64,000 bases of DNA from Butyricicoccus pullicaecorum (GCA_018365995.1 JAGZIY010000006.1:1-64000); one strand, 5' to 3'; positions 1 through 8,895 are shown, counted from the first letter of the stretch. Notes: a model not told the origin generated them from the letters alone. A program made the numbers and translations.

Positions 1-138
1 ATTCTCTGCGTCTACTACCGTTGCTGTTGCTGTGACTACTTCGCACTTCTCTCCCTTGTCATACGTCGTCTTGTACGTTACCTCGAGAATGTCGCCTTCA
101 TGGAAAGGATTTTTTGCAGATAGTTGGGAACTTTTCAT
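1..138 (-). CDS. Partial unrecognised protein (N-terminal 46 residues)
   Basis: An open reading frame enters the window on the minus strand from an ATG at 138 and runs off the left edge with no stop. It begins MKSSQLSAKNPFHEGD and is rich in Thr, Val and Lys. An in-frame TGA lies five codons upstream, so ATG 138 is the only start available. Ribosome binding site support is weak. It would be divergent from the gene at 244. No family can be assigned from 46 residues, and it could be a chance frame. Confidence 0.4.
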   Translation of the reverse strand, partial: MKSSQLSAKNPFHEGDILEVTYKTTYDKGEKCEVVTATATVVDAEN

Positions 139-166
139 TGTTCCGCTTCGTCATATATGATAGAAT
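138..166 (+). promoter_or_regulatory. Candidate sigma-A promoter for the gene at 244
   Basis: TTGTTC (138-143) and TAGAAT (161-166) are separated by 17 bases. A short GC palindrome (CCCCG-CTCAG-CGGGG, 201-215) sits in the leader between this promoter and the GAGGAGG ribosome binding site. Confidence 0.4.
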
Positions 167-243
167 AGGAATACAAGGTATCCTGTCCCAGCTGCGCGCG
201 CCCCGCTCAGCGGGGTCACTCAAAATGAGGAGGTTGATTACAA

Positions 244-2306
244 ATGAAAAAGTTCAAGCGTTTGGGCGCTCTGTTTGTTGCGCTGTGCATGCTGCTCAGC
301 ATGACTGCATTCGCAGCAGGCGCAACCGGCGCAATTGTGCTCACCATTGGAAGCCCGACCATGTCGGTCAATGGCACGGTAAAGACCATTGATGCAGAGG
401 GCTCCCGTGCAAGCCTGTATAAGGGGAACACGATGCTGCCGCTCCGTTCCGTGGTTGAGAATATGGGCGGTACCGTGTCATGGAATGCTTCCACAAAGCA
501 AATTGTCATGAAATATAATGGCAGCACAGTCACCATGACACTGGGAAGCAAAACCGCATATTCCAATGGTGTCAAAAAGAACATGAGCGTTGCACCATTT
601 ACCGATAACGGACGCACTTATGTCTGGCTGCGCTCTCTGGAATTTTTCCCGGGGGTAACTGTTAACTGGCGGGTCAGCCTTTACAGCTGAAAATCACCAA
701 TACCTCTCCAGTCATTTATAATGAAATTCGTATGGCACCAGCTGGTACCGAGAACTGGGGCGCGAATATCCTGAAAGGCCCGCTTTACATGAACAGCATC
801 ATGGATGTGACTGTAAATGTGGCAAAGGCAAAGTATGATATGCAGCTGACCAGCTATTATGGACAGAAGGCATATTTCCGCAATATGGACTTTACCAAGG
901 CGGGGCAAATTGGCAGTCTCAATATTACAGCAGCAGATACCTATACTTTGGTTCTGGATGGCATCATTGCGTCCGGTGCAGATTCTACGGTAAATCTCAA
1001 TCTGTATAATGGAACCGGTCAGCAAATCCGCTCCATCGTGTACGCACCAGCCGGCACCGGTCTATGGTCCGATGAACTGCTGTCAAATTACTATCTGCCA
1101 ACCAACTCCGCTGTCAACCTGATGCTCAAATATGCGGCAGCAAACCCATATTATGACTTCCGCGTGACTTATTCAAGCGGCGTACAGTATACGTTCAGCA
1201 ATGTTAACCTGTCCAGTCAGTGGGGAACCCAGCTGATTCGCCTGAACGCAAATGGTCAGGTTTCATACAGCAACAGCACAAACGGCGGTGGTAATAATAG
1301 CAGCTCTGGCAGCACCGCAGTTACCTTTAAGAATAACTCCGGTAAAACTGTTTATGAGCTGCGTATGGCAGCCAGCAACACAGATTTTGCATTCAAAAAT
1401 GCAGAGAATCTAATCGATACAACCAAAAACGGAAGCACAGACGACTTTAAGTTTGATTTGGCTGGCTCCCGCAGCTGGTATATCCGTGCATACGATAAGA
1501 ACGGCAAAACCCTCGAGAGCGGCAAGGTGACCTTCTCCAGCATCAACGCAAAGTCCGCAACCATTACGCTCAAGCGCAATGGCGATTTCATCATGGGCTC
1601 GGATTCTTCGTCCTCCTCTGGTGATGGTCTGTTGATTGCAAACCTGTCTGATGAGGATATTTATGGCATGTTCATCATTGACCCAGACGATGACTACTAT
1701 AAGTCCAGCTGGGATTATGATGACTTTAATGATGAGTATGATGATGTAGGGAGTCTGGATAAGGGTGGATATGACACATTCGACCTCGACCTCTATGGCA
1801 GAGATGACAACGAACTGGAACTTGTGATTTTCACAGATGACAGAAATTTTGTAACACGCGACATCTCGTTTGGCAGAAACATCTCTGATTATGGTGTGAT
1901 CTGTATTACTGATATCGGTTCGAGCAGCTTCAGCTATTCGACGTATGATGATTACAGTGATGATATCGGCGACGACCATGTTGTGCTTGCCCTTTATAAC
2001 GAGGATACCAGCAAAACGCTGCAAAAGGTCTATGTGCGTGATGCAGAAGACGGCGATGACAGCGATGATCGTGAAAACGATTTCGACAGCGAGGATATTT
2101 TGGGCTCCGGAAAAACACTGAGCTGTGAGACCGGTACAAGCGAGGCGATCAAGCTGGACGAATGGAGAAACGATGGATACTATGATTTCTTGTTTGTCTT
2201 TGAAGATGGCACCCGTGTGGTATTGGACGATATCGATCTGAGCGATTATAATTATTTTGTTAAGCTTTCGGCTGACCGCGATGGCGCATCTGAAGATGGC
2301 GAATAA
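244..2306 (+). pseudogene. Secreted copper-amine-oxidase N-domain-like protein, frameshifted
   Basis: The frame from ATG 244 (GAGGAGG upstream) encodes a signal peptide (cut near AFAA-GATG) and a domain like the copper amine oxidase N-terminal domain, a beta-rich module common in clostridial exported proteins. It stops at 690. The rest continues in another frame from about 672 to 2306 without its own ribosome binding site. That part is an Asp/Tyr-rich exported region resembling the C-terminal half of the next gene. In the neighbour about 30 residues separate the last Trp of the N-domain from the matching segment; here only about four do. A deletion plus frameshift near 667-672 therefore explains the break best. 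Sequencing error or a very recent mutation cannot be excluded because both halves look otherwise intact. Confidence 0.7.
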
Positions 2307-2325
2307 TTTTATTATCTGAAAGAGA

Positions 2326-2355
2326 CCCCCCGGCCATTCCGGTCGGGGGATTTTT
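2326..2355 (+). terminator. Intrinsic terminator
   Basis: A GC-rich hairpin (CCCCCCGGCC / GGTCGGGGG) is followed by TTTTT, directly after the broken gene at 244-2306. Confidence 0.75.
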
Positions 2356-2411
2356 GAAAAACAGGATGTGCAGCGTTGTACACCCTCACCTGAATAAGGA
2401 GGAACAAAAGA

Positions 2412-4169
2412 ATGAAATTGCGCAAACGGCTTGGAGCTTGGGTGGTCAGTGCATCCATGCTACTGACCATGGTGCCTGCTTTGATGCCCAGCCACGCCGC
2501 GGCGGCGGGGACAGGTTCAATTGTCCTCACCATCAATAGCCCCTCGATGACAGTCAATGGCACAACAAAGAATATTGATGCAGACGGGAGTAAGCCGACT
2601 TTGGACAAGGGCGGCTATACGATGTTGCCTCTGCGCGGCGTTGTGGAAGCCATGGGGGGAAGTCTGACATGGGACGCAAAGGCACGCACCATCACTATGA
2701 CAAAGGACAACCAGAATGTGAAGCTGACGGTTGGCAGTACCAAGGCAATCGTAGACGGAACCACAAAGGATATGCTGGCAAACGGCAGTACCTATAAGGC
2801 ACCTTATCTCAGCAGCGCTGGCAGAACCCTTGTCCACGTGCGAGCGTTGGAGCTGTTCACTGGAACCACTTGTACATGGGATCAGACGAAGCAGCAGGTA
2901 ACTGTTACTTATACAGATCATTCCACTCCGCAGGTCTCCTCCAAAAATTATCGCGTCGATGTTGTAAATAAGACAAGCAGTGACGTGACTAACCTGCGCT
3001 ATACGCCGGCCGGCTCTTATCAGTATAGCCAGACCAATGCACTTTCTGGAACGCTCGCAAAGAATGGAACTGCTTCGTTCTATATCTCTGTGCCGGATAC
3101 AGGGACATCACGCATGTATGATTTCTATACCGAAGGTCCCGGTGGTATGCGTATGTACAGCGGTTTGAATTTTAATGGCGTCAACGCTTATGTTACAGTC
3201 GTTTTGAAGGATGGTCAAAAGTTTGTACAGGCAAATGATAAGGCGGCCAGTGTGGCAGAAACTGAATTGACTTTTAAGAACAATTCCGACCGAGATGTAG
3301 AAGAACTGTATATGTCAAAGTCCAACAGCTTTTCCGATGCGGATAACCTGCTGGCTTCTGAAACCGTGAAATCTGGCAAGTCTACCACCATCAAGATTGA
3401 TCTGGATGGCACAAAAACATGGTATTTCCAAGCTGTCAATGAGAAGGGCAAGGAATTCTCCGGTAAGGTGACCTTTGAGAGTGAAACGGCAAAAACTGCC
3501 TCTCTGACCCTGACCAAAGGTGAAAAAATTACTCTTGGAAATGCAAATGGCGGCGATCTCTCGGTTGCCCTCATCAATAACACAGATCAGAAGATCTACC
3601 ACGCTTATCTGGTAGAAAAGGGCGAAGGCAAGGATTTTGACATCGATGATTATGATGAGGATCAGGACTTGCTTGATGGCAGTAAGCTGTCTGCTTATAG
3701 CCAAATCGCATTTGAAGATGCCGCAGACGCAGAAGAATATGATATTGTCTTGTTCTACGATACCGATGATAAGGATTATGATTATTTTTCTGTCGATTTC
3801 GGCAAGGCAGATTCCTATGCATCGATCTATGTAGATAAGTTCTCCAGCGATCGCTTCTCTGGTACCCATTACACCGATTATGATGATAAAATGATTGTGG
3901 GTATCTATAATGATACAGATGAAGACCTGAGCAGCGTTGGGGTTTATGAGTACCGCAGCAGCAAGAGCATCAAGTCTATTGGCTCTATGAGAGACGGTGA
4001 TATTGTCTATATGGAACTGGATACAGATGATTATCCAGATATCAATATTACTTGGAGCGGCAATAGCAAAGGCGTTGATATTGAAGATTTGGATGATGAA
4101 GATGCCTTTGTACTTATCACCCTGCGTGATGACGATGATGCAGACGTAGAGAATATCGACGATCTTTAA
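2412..4169 (+). CDS. Secreted protein with copper-amine-oxidase-type N-domain and acidic C-terminal region
   Basis: The 585-residue product starts at an ATG 9 bases after AAGGAGG. Residues 1-32 are a signal peptide (positively charged MKLRKR start, AAAA-G cleavage region). Residues about 35-165 match the copper amine oxidase N-terminal domain type, including MLPLRGVVEAMGG and a second-repeat segment RTLVHVRALELF. The remaining 400 residues hold two or more repeats of a NNS-D-E/YFQAVNE-type beta module and end in a very Asp-rich tail, which may bind divalent cations; that role is inferred. It is a paralogue of the broken gene upstream. The name of the domain does not imply amine oxidase activity, since no catalytic domain is present. 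Likely exported to the cell surface; function unknown. Confidence 0.8.
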   Translation: MKLRKRLGAWVVSASMLLTMVPALMPSHAAAAGTGSIVLTINSPSMTVNGTTKNIDADGSKPTLDKGGYTMLPLRGVVEAMGGSLTWDAKARTITMTKDNQNVKLTVGSTKAIVDGTTKDMLANGSTYKAPYLSSAGRTLVHVRALELFTGTTCTWDQTKQQVTVTYTDHSTPQVSSKNYRVDVVNKTSSDVTNLRYTPAGSYQYSQTNALSGTLAKNGTASFYISVPDTGTSRMYDFYTEGPGGMRMYSGLNFNGVNAYVTVVLKDGQKFVQANDKAASVAETELTFKNNSDRDVEELYMSKSNSFSDADNLLASETVKSGKSTTIKIDLDGTKTWYFQAVNEKGKEFSGKVTFESETAKTASLTLTKGEKITLGNANGGDLSVALINNTDQKIYHAYLVEKGEGKDFDIDDYDEDQDLLDGSKLSAYSQIAFEDAADAEEYDIVLFYDTDDKDYDYFSVDFGKADSYASIYVDKFSSDRFSGTHYTDYDDKMIVGIYNDTDEDLSSVGVYEYRSSKSIKSIGSMRDGDIVYMELDTDDYPDINITWSGNSKGVDIEDLDDEDAFVLITLRDDDDADVENIDDL

Positions 4170-4225
4170 GACACACAGCCGTGCTTACGAGTCAATGTGC
4201 GTCGCGCAAAGTACTCTGGACGAAG

Positions 4226-4268
4226 AATGCCCGAAACCGCGCATAAATGAGCGATTACGGGCATTTTT
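4226..4268 (+). terminator. Intrinsic terminator
   Basis: ATGCCCG (4227-4233) pairs with CGGGCAT (4258-4264), followed by TTTTT, downstream of the secreted protein gene. Confidence 0.6.
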
Positions 4269-4372
4269 CTGTGTAAAAAGTCACGCACATGTTGGGACTT
4301 TTTACGGGATTTTATGTGTGTCATGAGTGTGAAATACTTTTTTGAGTTATCCAGAGAATAGAGGTGGTTTTT

Positions 4373-4714
4373 ATGAATATTCAGATTTTTGGAAAGCGTA
4401 AATCCTTTGATACTAAAAAGGCAGAGCGCTGGTTTCAGGAACGCGGTATCCGTTTTCAGTCTATTGACCTTGTACAGTATGGTATGTCCCGCGGAGAGTT
4501 CGAGAGCGTGAAGCATGCGGTTGGCTCGTTAGATGCCCTGATCGATTCCAAGGCAAAGGGGGCGGGCACACTGCAATATCTCGCATATGAGACAGACAAA
4601 GAGGACAAGCTTTTGGAAGAACCTGCTCTGTTTGCTGCTCCCATTGTCCGCAACGGGAAAAGAGCGACCGTGGGATATCAGCCTGAGATTTGGCAGGGCT
4701 GGCTCAAAGAGTAA
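4373..4714 (+). CDS. ArsC/Spx-family thioredoxin-fold protein lacking cysteine
   Basis: The 113-residue product has the size and sequence pattern of the ArsC/Spx/YffB family: MNIQIFG start, FDTKKAERWFQERGI helix, and a C-terminal segment APIVRNGKRATVGYQPE. Family members normally carry a catalytic Cys in the loop after the first strand. Here that loop reads GKRKSFD with Ser, and the whole protein has no cysteine. It therefore cannot act as a classical arsenate reductase or redox-switched Spx. ATG 4373 is preferred over an in-frame GTG at 4364 because GAGGTGG lies at the right distance. It stands alone between two terminators. Confidence 0.8.
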   Translation: MNIQIFGKRKSFDTKKAERWFQERGIRFQSIDLVQYGMSRGEFESVKHAVGSLDALIDSKAKGAGTLQYLAYETDKEDKLLEEPALFAAPIVRNGKRATVGYQPEIWQGWLKE

Positions 4715-4756
4715 TATTTGATATCAATATTACAATTTGTATTTCTAAAAACAAGT

Positions 4757-4791
4757 AAAAAAATGGAGTCTGCTATCAGGCTCCATTTTTT
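4757..4791. terminator. Bidirectional terminator between convergent genes
   Basis: AAAAAATGGAG and CTCCATTTTTT form a hairpin with A-run and T-run on its two sides, so it can serve both the ArsC-like gene and the leftward gene ending at 4801. Confidence 0.7.
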
Positions 4792-4800
4792 ATCGGGATT

Positions 4801-5130
4801 TTAAGGGTTTTTGGTATCGGTTTCCTGTTCGGTCTGCTGCGCTTGCAGCTTTTTGGTTATCTGTGCACCAATAAAATAGCCAATTCCTGCACAGATAAAG
4901 CTTGGCAGCATGGTGCTTTTGAGCTCAATTCCGGTTATCATACCGAAAATACCACACAGAACCAAGCCGCCTCCATAGCCGAAGATAATGCCCCAAAAGG
5001 AGAGCCGCGAAACGCCAAAAACCTTTTGTTCATGCAGGGGAAGAATGGGTTCCTCTGCCTCTTCTGCATCGACTGCTGAGTTTTCCAGTACGTCGGTTTC
5101 CTTTTGCTGCAAATCCGTGTTTTCGTCCAT
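4801..5130 (-). CDS. Small membrane protein, two transmembrane helices
   Basis: The 109-residue product has an acidic, Gln/Glu-rich N-terminal region (about residues 1-40). Two hydrophobic segments follow, about 45-67 (WGIIFGYGGGLVLCGIFGM) and 75-92 (LPSFICAGIGYFIGA), then a polar Gln/Thr-rich tail. ATG 5130 is chosen because AAAGGA lies 9 bases upstream; the longer TTG start at 5139 would overlap that site. No family is recognised. It points towards the ArsC-like gene and shares its terminator. A minus-strand TATAAT-like box lies around 5170-5180. Confidence 0.65.
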   Translation of the reverse strand: MDENTDLQQKETDVLENSAVDAEEAEEPILPLHEQKVFGVSRLSFWGIIFGYGGGLVLCGIFGMITGIELKSTMLPSFICAGIGYFIGAQITKKLQAQQTEQETDTKNP

Positions 5131-5326
5131 AAATTCCAATCCTTTCAGGGAAAGCTACTGTTTGATTTGTTATTATTATATCATAAGGAAAAGCAAAAAG
5201 CATTACAAAACTTTATACACAATGGCTTTCCTGTAAGGACATTTATGATGCTTTCCCCCTAGGGGCACGTCAGGTAGAGGGAATTTAGGGTGCATCGGGG
5301 ATAATGATTGCGGCTAGTATATAAAT

Positions 5327-5488
5327 TCAAATGCCCGTTGAAAATCCAAAGATTGTCAATAGCACAACGACAAGGCGTATCAAGGTGGGGTCTAAATCGA
5401 AATATTCTCCAAGACCGCCGCAGACACCGCATAATTTTTTGTCGGTCGCGGAGCGATACAGACGCTTTCTATTTTTGTTATCATACAT
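5327..5488 (-). CDS. PspC-domain protein, probably cut short by an in-frame TGA
   Basis: The 53-residue product has the PspC domain signature: RLYRSATDKKLCGVCGGLGEYF, then DPTLIRLVVVLLTIFG as a membrane helix. PspC proteins respond to envelope stress or act as membrane partners of regulators. ATG 5488 follows AAAGGAG. Translation stops at TGA 5327-5329 after FSTGI. The next 13 codons in the same frame read IYILAAIIIPDAP to a TAA ending at 5285, which is exactly how PspC domains usually finish. A nonsense change therefore seems to have removed the end of the transmembrane region. It is the last gene of the PadR operon. Confidence 0.75.
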   Translation of the reverse strand: MYDNKNRKRLYRSATDKKLCGVCGGLGEYFDLDPTLIRLVVVLLTIFGFSTGI

Positions 5489-5542
5489 GTTTTTGTGCTC
5501 CTTTCTATGCGTGGTGGGAAGCATTTTGTCCGTGTGATGAAT

Positions 5543-5809
5543 TTAATTGATGTGTACCAAATCGAAAAGCTCATACGCGGCATCAGAAAAGCTTTCGCGT
5601 ATCTCCTCTATGATGTCATGTGCCTGTTCGTGCAGAACATAGCGTAGGGAATCATAAGAATAAAAGCCGATGTTTTTCGCTTCCTGCCAAGAGTGCAAAT
5701 GACCATCGTACCATGAAGAATATACGGTGCCGCCCATTGCATTTCCGACCCCGAAAAGGATAGCACCCACAATCAAAAGCATGACCGATAATTTGGCAAG
5801 AAATTTCAT
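5543..5809 (-). CDS. Small membrane-anchored protein in PadR operon
   Basis: The 88-residue product has one N-terminal hydrophobic segment (about residues 5-26, LAKLSVMLLIVGAILFGVG), which may be an uncleaved anchor, followed by a polar domain rich in Tyr, His and acidic residues. Its ATG overlaps the stop of the DUF1700 gene (ATGA at 5806-5809), so translation is probably coupled. Its position between DUF1700 and PspC matches the place where a DUF4097-type adhesin-like protein often sits, but this protein is far shorter and no such domain is visible. Function unknown. Confidence 0.7.
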   Translation of the reverse strand: MKFLAKLSVMLLIVGAILFGVGNAMGGTVYSSWYDGHLHSWQEAKNIGFYSYDSLRYVLHEQAHDIIEEIRESFSDAAYELFDLVHIN

Positions 5810-6501
5810 TGCAATACACCCCTTATCATATCACGGATTTTTATGAGCAGCCGGCGCAGACCGGATACCAGTGCACGCACAGCGGGGGGAACGAACGTAA
5901 CCAACAGCTTGATGACCAGCAGTGTGAGCAGAAATCCGATTCCGGCACAGATGAATCCCACGCCGAGTGTGGCAAACGCAGAAAATGGCTGTGCCCACAG
6001 GAAGAAAGAAAACAGAAAGAGCAAACCACCGCCGATACATAGGGCGAAAGGGAGTGCAATGAGAATGGCAAGCAGCGCGGCACCAATACCGAACACTGCC
6101 GCCAAAACCGCAATGCCGACACCGGATAAAACGGCGAGAATGGGAAGCCCGATGGGAAGCCCAACCAGAACGATGGCAAGCAGAACCCAAGGATTGATTC
6201 CCTTTTTTCGCGGCTTCTGACGAATGGGATTGCCCTTGTCATCGAGCGGGATCCCGTCGATGGTTTCCTGCTTGCCATCATCGAAATGCTCTGGACGGCG
6301 CCGCGTCATACCAGTATATTCGTTGAGGATTGACTGTGCAACTTGCTCTGGCGAACCCAGTTCTGCAATGACCTGCGATGCATTTTCATCACCTGCGTCC
6401 AGAAAATAGTCCTCGTAGTAGCGCATCGCCTGTGCAATTTCGTCATCGGGTAATACCGAGAGCGCTTCGCGCAGTTTTTGTAAATATTCGTATGCGTTCA
6501 T
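5806..6501 (-). CDS. DUF1700 (HAAS-type) membrane protein
   Basis: The 231-residue product begins with a helical domain MNAYEYLQKLREALSVLPDDEI, containing the YYEDYF and AELGSPEQVA motifs typical of DUF1700/HAAS proteins. A linker (about 75-100) and four hydrophobic segments (about 103-200) follow, with an amphipathic basic C-terminus. This family is usually co-transcribed with a PadR regulator and is thought to take part in envelope stress signalling. Its start overlaps the PadR stop by four bases (ATGA, 6498-6501). Confidence 0.85.
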   Translation of the reverse strand: MNAYEYLQKLREALSVLPDDEIAQAMRYYEDYFLDAGDENASQVIAELGSPEQVAQSILNEYTGMTRRRPEHFDDGKQETIDGIPLDDKGNPIRQKPRKKGINPWVLLAIVLVGLPIGLPILAVLSGVGIAVLAAVFGIGAALLAILIALPFALCIGGGLLFLFSFFLWAQPFSAFATLGVGFICAGIGFLLTLLVIKLLVTFVPPAVRALVSGLRRLLIKIRDMIRGVLQ

Positions 6502-6815
6502 TTGGATTGCCCCCCAAAAAAGATAGATTCAATCCTATCCCGATAGCTTGCCCAGTCGGAAAGGTATTGCACAAGCTGCATACGCCCGTGCGGTGTGATT
6601 TTGTAATAGCGCCGCATTCGTCCATCTACTGCCTGATCGTAGGTTTCCAAATCGCCCGCCTTGAGCAGACGACGTAAAACCGGATAGAGAGTAGATTCAG
6701 AAATGTCCATCACTTCGCGGATATCCTGCGTGATCTTATAGCCATAAGTTCCCTCGCGAGAAACAACTGCAAGCACAATGGCATCGAGCAGGGCGGCAGA
6801 GATTGGAAATGCCAT
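6498..6815 (-). CDS. PadR-family transcriptional regulator
   Basis: The 105-residue product is a winged-helix protein of the short PadR class: LLDAIVLAVVSREGTYGYKI, then STLYPVLRRLLKAGDLE as recognition helix and wing, and a C-terminal helix (LVQYLSDWASYRDRIESIF) for dimerisation. PadR proteins repress their own operon by binding AT-rich palindromes. Such a palindrome lies at 6842-6864, about 30 bases upstream of this ATG. It heads a four-gene operon with DUF1700, a small membrane protein and PspC. A ribosome binding site, AAGGAGG, lies close upstream. Confidence 0.9.
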   Translation of the reverse strand: MAFPISAALLDAIVLAVVSREGTYGYKITQDIREVMDISESTLYPVLRRLLKAGDLETYDQAVDGRMRRYYKITPHGRMQLVQYLSDWASYRDRIESIFFGGQSK

Positions 6816-6841
6816 ATCATGCGCCTCCTTGTTTGATGTAT

Positions 6842-6864
6842 AATACTATATATTATATAGTATT
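6842..6864. promoter_or_regulatory. PadR-type operator palindrome
   Basis: AATACTATATA and TATATAGTATT form a perfect inverted repeat with 11-base arms and a one-base centre. This is the form known for PadR operators and overlaps the expected leftward -10 region. Autoregulation is inferred. Confidence 0.75.
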
Positions 6865-6957
6865 ATGTGTCAAGAGGTATGAAAAGGATTTACGTTTTGT
6901 TCATATTTGTTTAGCTGTTCCGTGTGAAGAAATACTTTTCAGAATACTTTTTAGTGT

Positions 6958-6986
6958 TTGTATTTTTGAGATAGTTATCGTATAAT
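6958..6986 (+). promoter_or_regulatory. Promoter for ddl-murI
   Basis: TTGTAT (6958-6963) and TATAAT (6981-6986) have a 17-base spacer, about 40 bases before the ddl start. Confidence 0.7.
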
Positions 6987-7025
6987 AAATACTGAGTAAA
7001 TATGTAAAAGAGGGTTTGGAATACG

Positions 7026-8102
7026 ATGTTAAAACTTGCAGTTTTATTCGGTGGATTGTCGAATGAACATAAGATTTCCTGTATTTCGGCATCTTCGATT
7101 CTGACAAATGCGGATCAGAGCCGATATGAACTCATACCTGTAGGGATTACACGCGATGGCAGGTGGTTCCTTTATGAAAATGCCGATCCGGAAAAGGTAA
7201 AATCAGGTGCGTGGGAACAGGAGTCAACGCTGTGTCCAGCGGTATTATCACCCGACCGACAGACCCATGGTCTGCTTGTCATGCGGAACGGAAATATGGA
7301 GCAGATTCGAATTGATGTTTGTTTTCCGGTTTTGCATGGATTTGGCGGAGAAGACGGCGCGGTGCAGGGACTGCTCACGCTTGCAGGTATTCCATTCGTT
7401 GGAGCGGGCGTTGCAGCCTCCGCCAATTCGATGGACAAGAGCCTGACCAAAATTATTGTCGATACGACCGGAGTGCGTCAAGCGGCTTATAAAATCGTTT
7501 TGCGTCCGGATTATGACAAGGATCGCATTGCAGCAGCAAAGCAGGCAGAGACAGAACTTCAGGGGGTGTACCCTATGTTTGTAAAGCCGTGCTCATCGGG
7601 TTCTTCTGTGGGAGTTGCGCGCGCAGACAGCTTTGAGGAACTGGTACAAGGGCTGGAAGAGGCCTTCCGATGGGATACGAAGGTGCTCGTGGAAGAATTT
7701 ATTGACGGATATGAGGTCGAATGTGCTGTGCTGGGGAATACAGATCCTATCGCCTCTATGGTGGGACAGATTGCACCTACACAGGCTTTTTATACCTTTG
7801 ATGCAAAATATAATGATGATTCCTCTGCACTCTATATTCCGGCGCATATTTCTGAGCAGGCGATTGCAAAGGTACGGGAAAATGCAATTCGTGTCTATAC
7901 GGCGCTGGGCTGCCGCGGGCTGTCCCGTGTGGATTTCTTCTGCACACGAGCGGGAGAGGAAATCGTCTTTAATGAAATCAATACCATTCCGGGATTTACC
8001 AGTATTTCCATGTATCCCAAGCTGTTTGAATATGGGGGACTGTCTTACAGCGCATTGATTGATCGCCTAATTGCACTTGCAATGGAGGAAGTACATGGAT
8101 AA
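7026..8102 (+). CDS. ddl: D-alanine--D-alanine ligase
   Basis: The 358-residue enzyme joins two D-Ala in the cytoplasm for peptidoglycan precursor synthesis. It has the ATP-grasp layout: N-domain start LAVLFGGLSNEHKIS, P-loop-like KPCSSGSSVGVA (about 187-198), EEFIDGYEVECAVLGN, and metal-binding FNEINTIPGFT (about 318-328). Length is usual for the family. The start follows AAGAGGG. The stop overlaps the murI start, so D-Ala-D-Ala and D-Glu supply are transcribed together. The N-domain Glu expected in Ddl is present in NEHKIS. Confidence 0.93.
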   Translation: MLKLAVLFGGLSNEHKISCISASSILTNADQSRYELIPVGITRDGRWFLYENADPEKVKSGAWEQESTLCPAVLSPDRQTHGLLVMRNGNMEQIRIDVCFPVLHGFGGEDGAVQGLLTLAGIPFVGAGVAASANSMDKSLTKIIVDTTGVRQAAYKIVLRPDYDKDRIAAAKQAETELQGVYPMFVKPCSSGSSVGVARADSFEELVQGLEEAFRWDTKVLVEEFIDGYEVECAVLGNTDPIASMVGQIAPTQAFYTFDAKYNDDSSALYIPAHISEQAIAKVRENAIRVYTALGCRGLSRVDFFCTRAGEEIVFNEINTIPGFTSISMYPKLFEYGGLSYSALIDRLIALAMEEVHG

Positions 8103-8895
8103 CCGACCCATTGGCGTGTTTGATTCCGGTGTAGGCGGACTAACAGCTGTGCGCCGCTTGCATGAGATTTTACCCCATGAGGATATCATTTATTTTGGCG
8201 ATACAGGACGGGTGCCTTATGGCACGCGCTCAGAAGAAACCATACTGAAATATACAAGGCAGGATGTGCGGTTTTTACAAGGCTTTGATATCAAGGCAAT
8301 TGTAGTTGCCTGCAATACGGTTTCTGCAACGGCGCTCGATACCGTTGCCGCAGAAACGGAGGTTCCCATGATTGGTGTGGTTTGGCCTGCCTGCGATGCG
8401 GCACGAAGGGCAACTGCAAATGGTCGGATTGGTGTGATTGGTACGCAGGCAACCGTGCGCTCGAGGGTATATGAGCGGATGCTGCGCGATGCAGACCCAA
8501 AGCTGTCTGTATGGATGCAGCCCTGTCCGCTGCTTGTGCCGTTGGCTGAAAATGGGCGCGTGCATCAGGGAGACGTTGTAGCAGAGACATTGGTGCGGGA
8601 GTATCTTGCTCCTATAAAAGCACAAAATGTAGATACGCTGATTCTTGCCTGCACGCATTATCCGCTTTTACGTGAGGTGATTGCAGCGGAAATGGGTGAA
8701 CATGTGCGCCTTATTGATTCAGGCGCAGCGGCGGCAGAGCGCGTGCGCGGAATGCTTGTACCAGCACAAGTGCGGCAGGGAAAAACGCGCTACTTTGTGT
8801 CTGATGATCCAAAGGGCTTCAATACCCTTGCACCGGAGTTTTTGCACAGCACTCTGGATTTTCCGGCAGAACAGGTGGATATCGGCACATTTTGA
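8095..8895 (+). CDS. murI: Glutamate racemase
   Basis: The 266-residue enzyme interconverts L- and D-glutamate, supplying D-Glu for peptidoglycan. Motifs: GVFDSGVGGLTAV at the N-terminus, FGDTGRVPYGTRS, catalytic VACNTVSA (first Cys) and ACTHYPLL (second Cys). The ATG at 8095 is chosen over the upstream in-frame start at 8071 because GGAGG lies just before it and MDNRPIGVFDSG is the family N-terminus. It overlaps the end of ddl by eight bases. Confidence 0.93.
   Translation: MDNRPIGVFDSGVGGLTAVRRLHEILPHEDIIYFGDTGRVPYGTRSEETILKYTRQDVRFLQGFDIKAIVVACNTVSATALDTVAAETEVPMIGVVWPACDAARRATANGRIGVIGTQATVRSRVYERMLRDADPKLSVWMQPCPLLVPLAENGRVHQGDVVAETLVREYLAPIKAQNVDTLILACTHYPLLREVIAAEMGEHVRLIDSGAAAAERVRGMLVPAQVRQGKTRYFVSDDPKGFNTLAPEFLHSTLDFPAEQVDIGTF

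Noticed and set aside
640..690. Programmed ribosomal frameshifting at the T-run/C-run/G-run near 643-653 in the first secreted gene
   Set aside because: The frame remains correct through VNW after that run, and about 25 residues are missing compared with the paralogue, so a deletion explains the break better.
5285..5330. Selenocysteine or other UGA recoding in pspC
   Set aside because: No selenocysteine insertion structure is expected in this family and none is seen; PspC has no redox role. A nonsense mutation is simpler.
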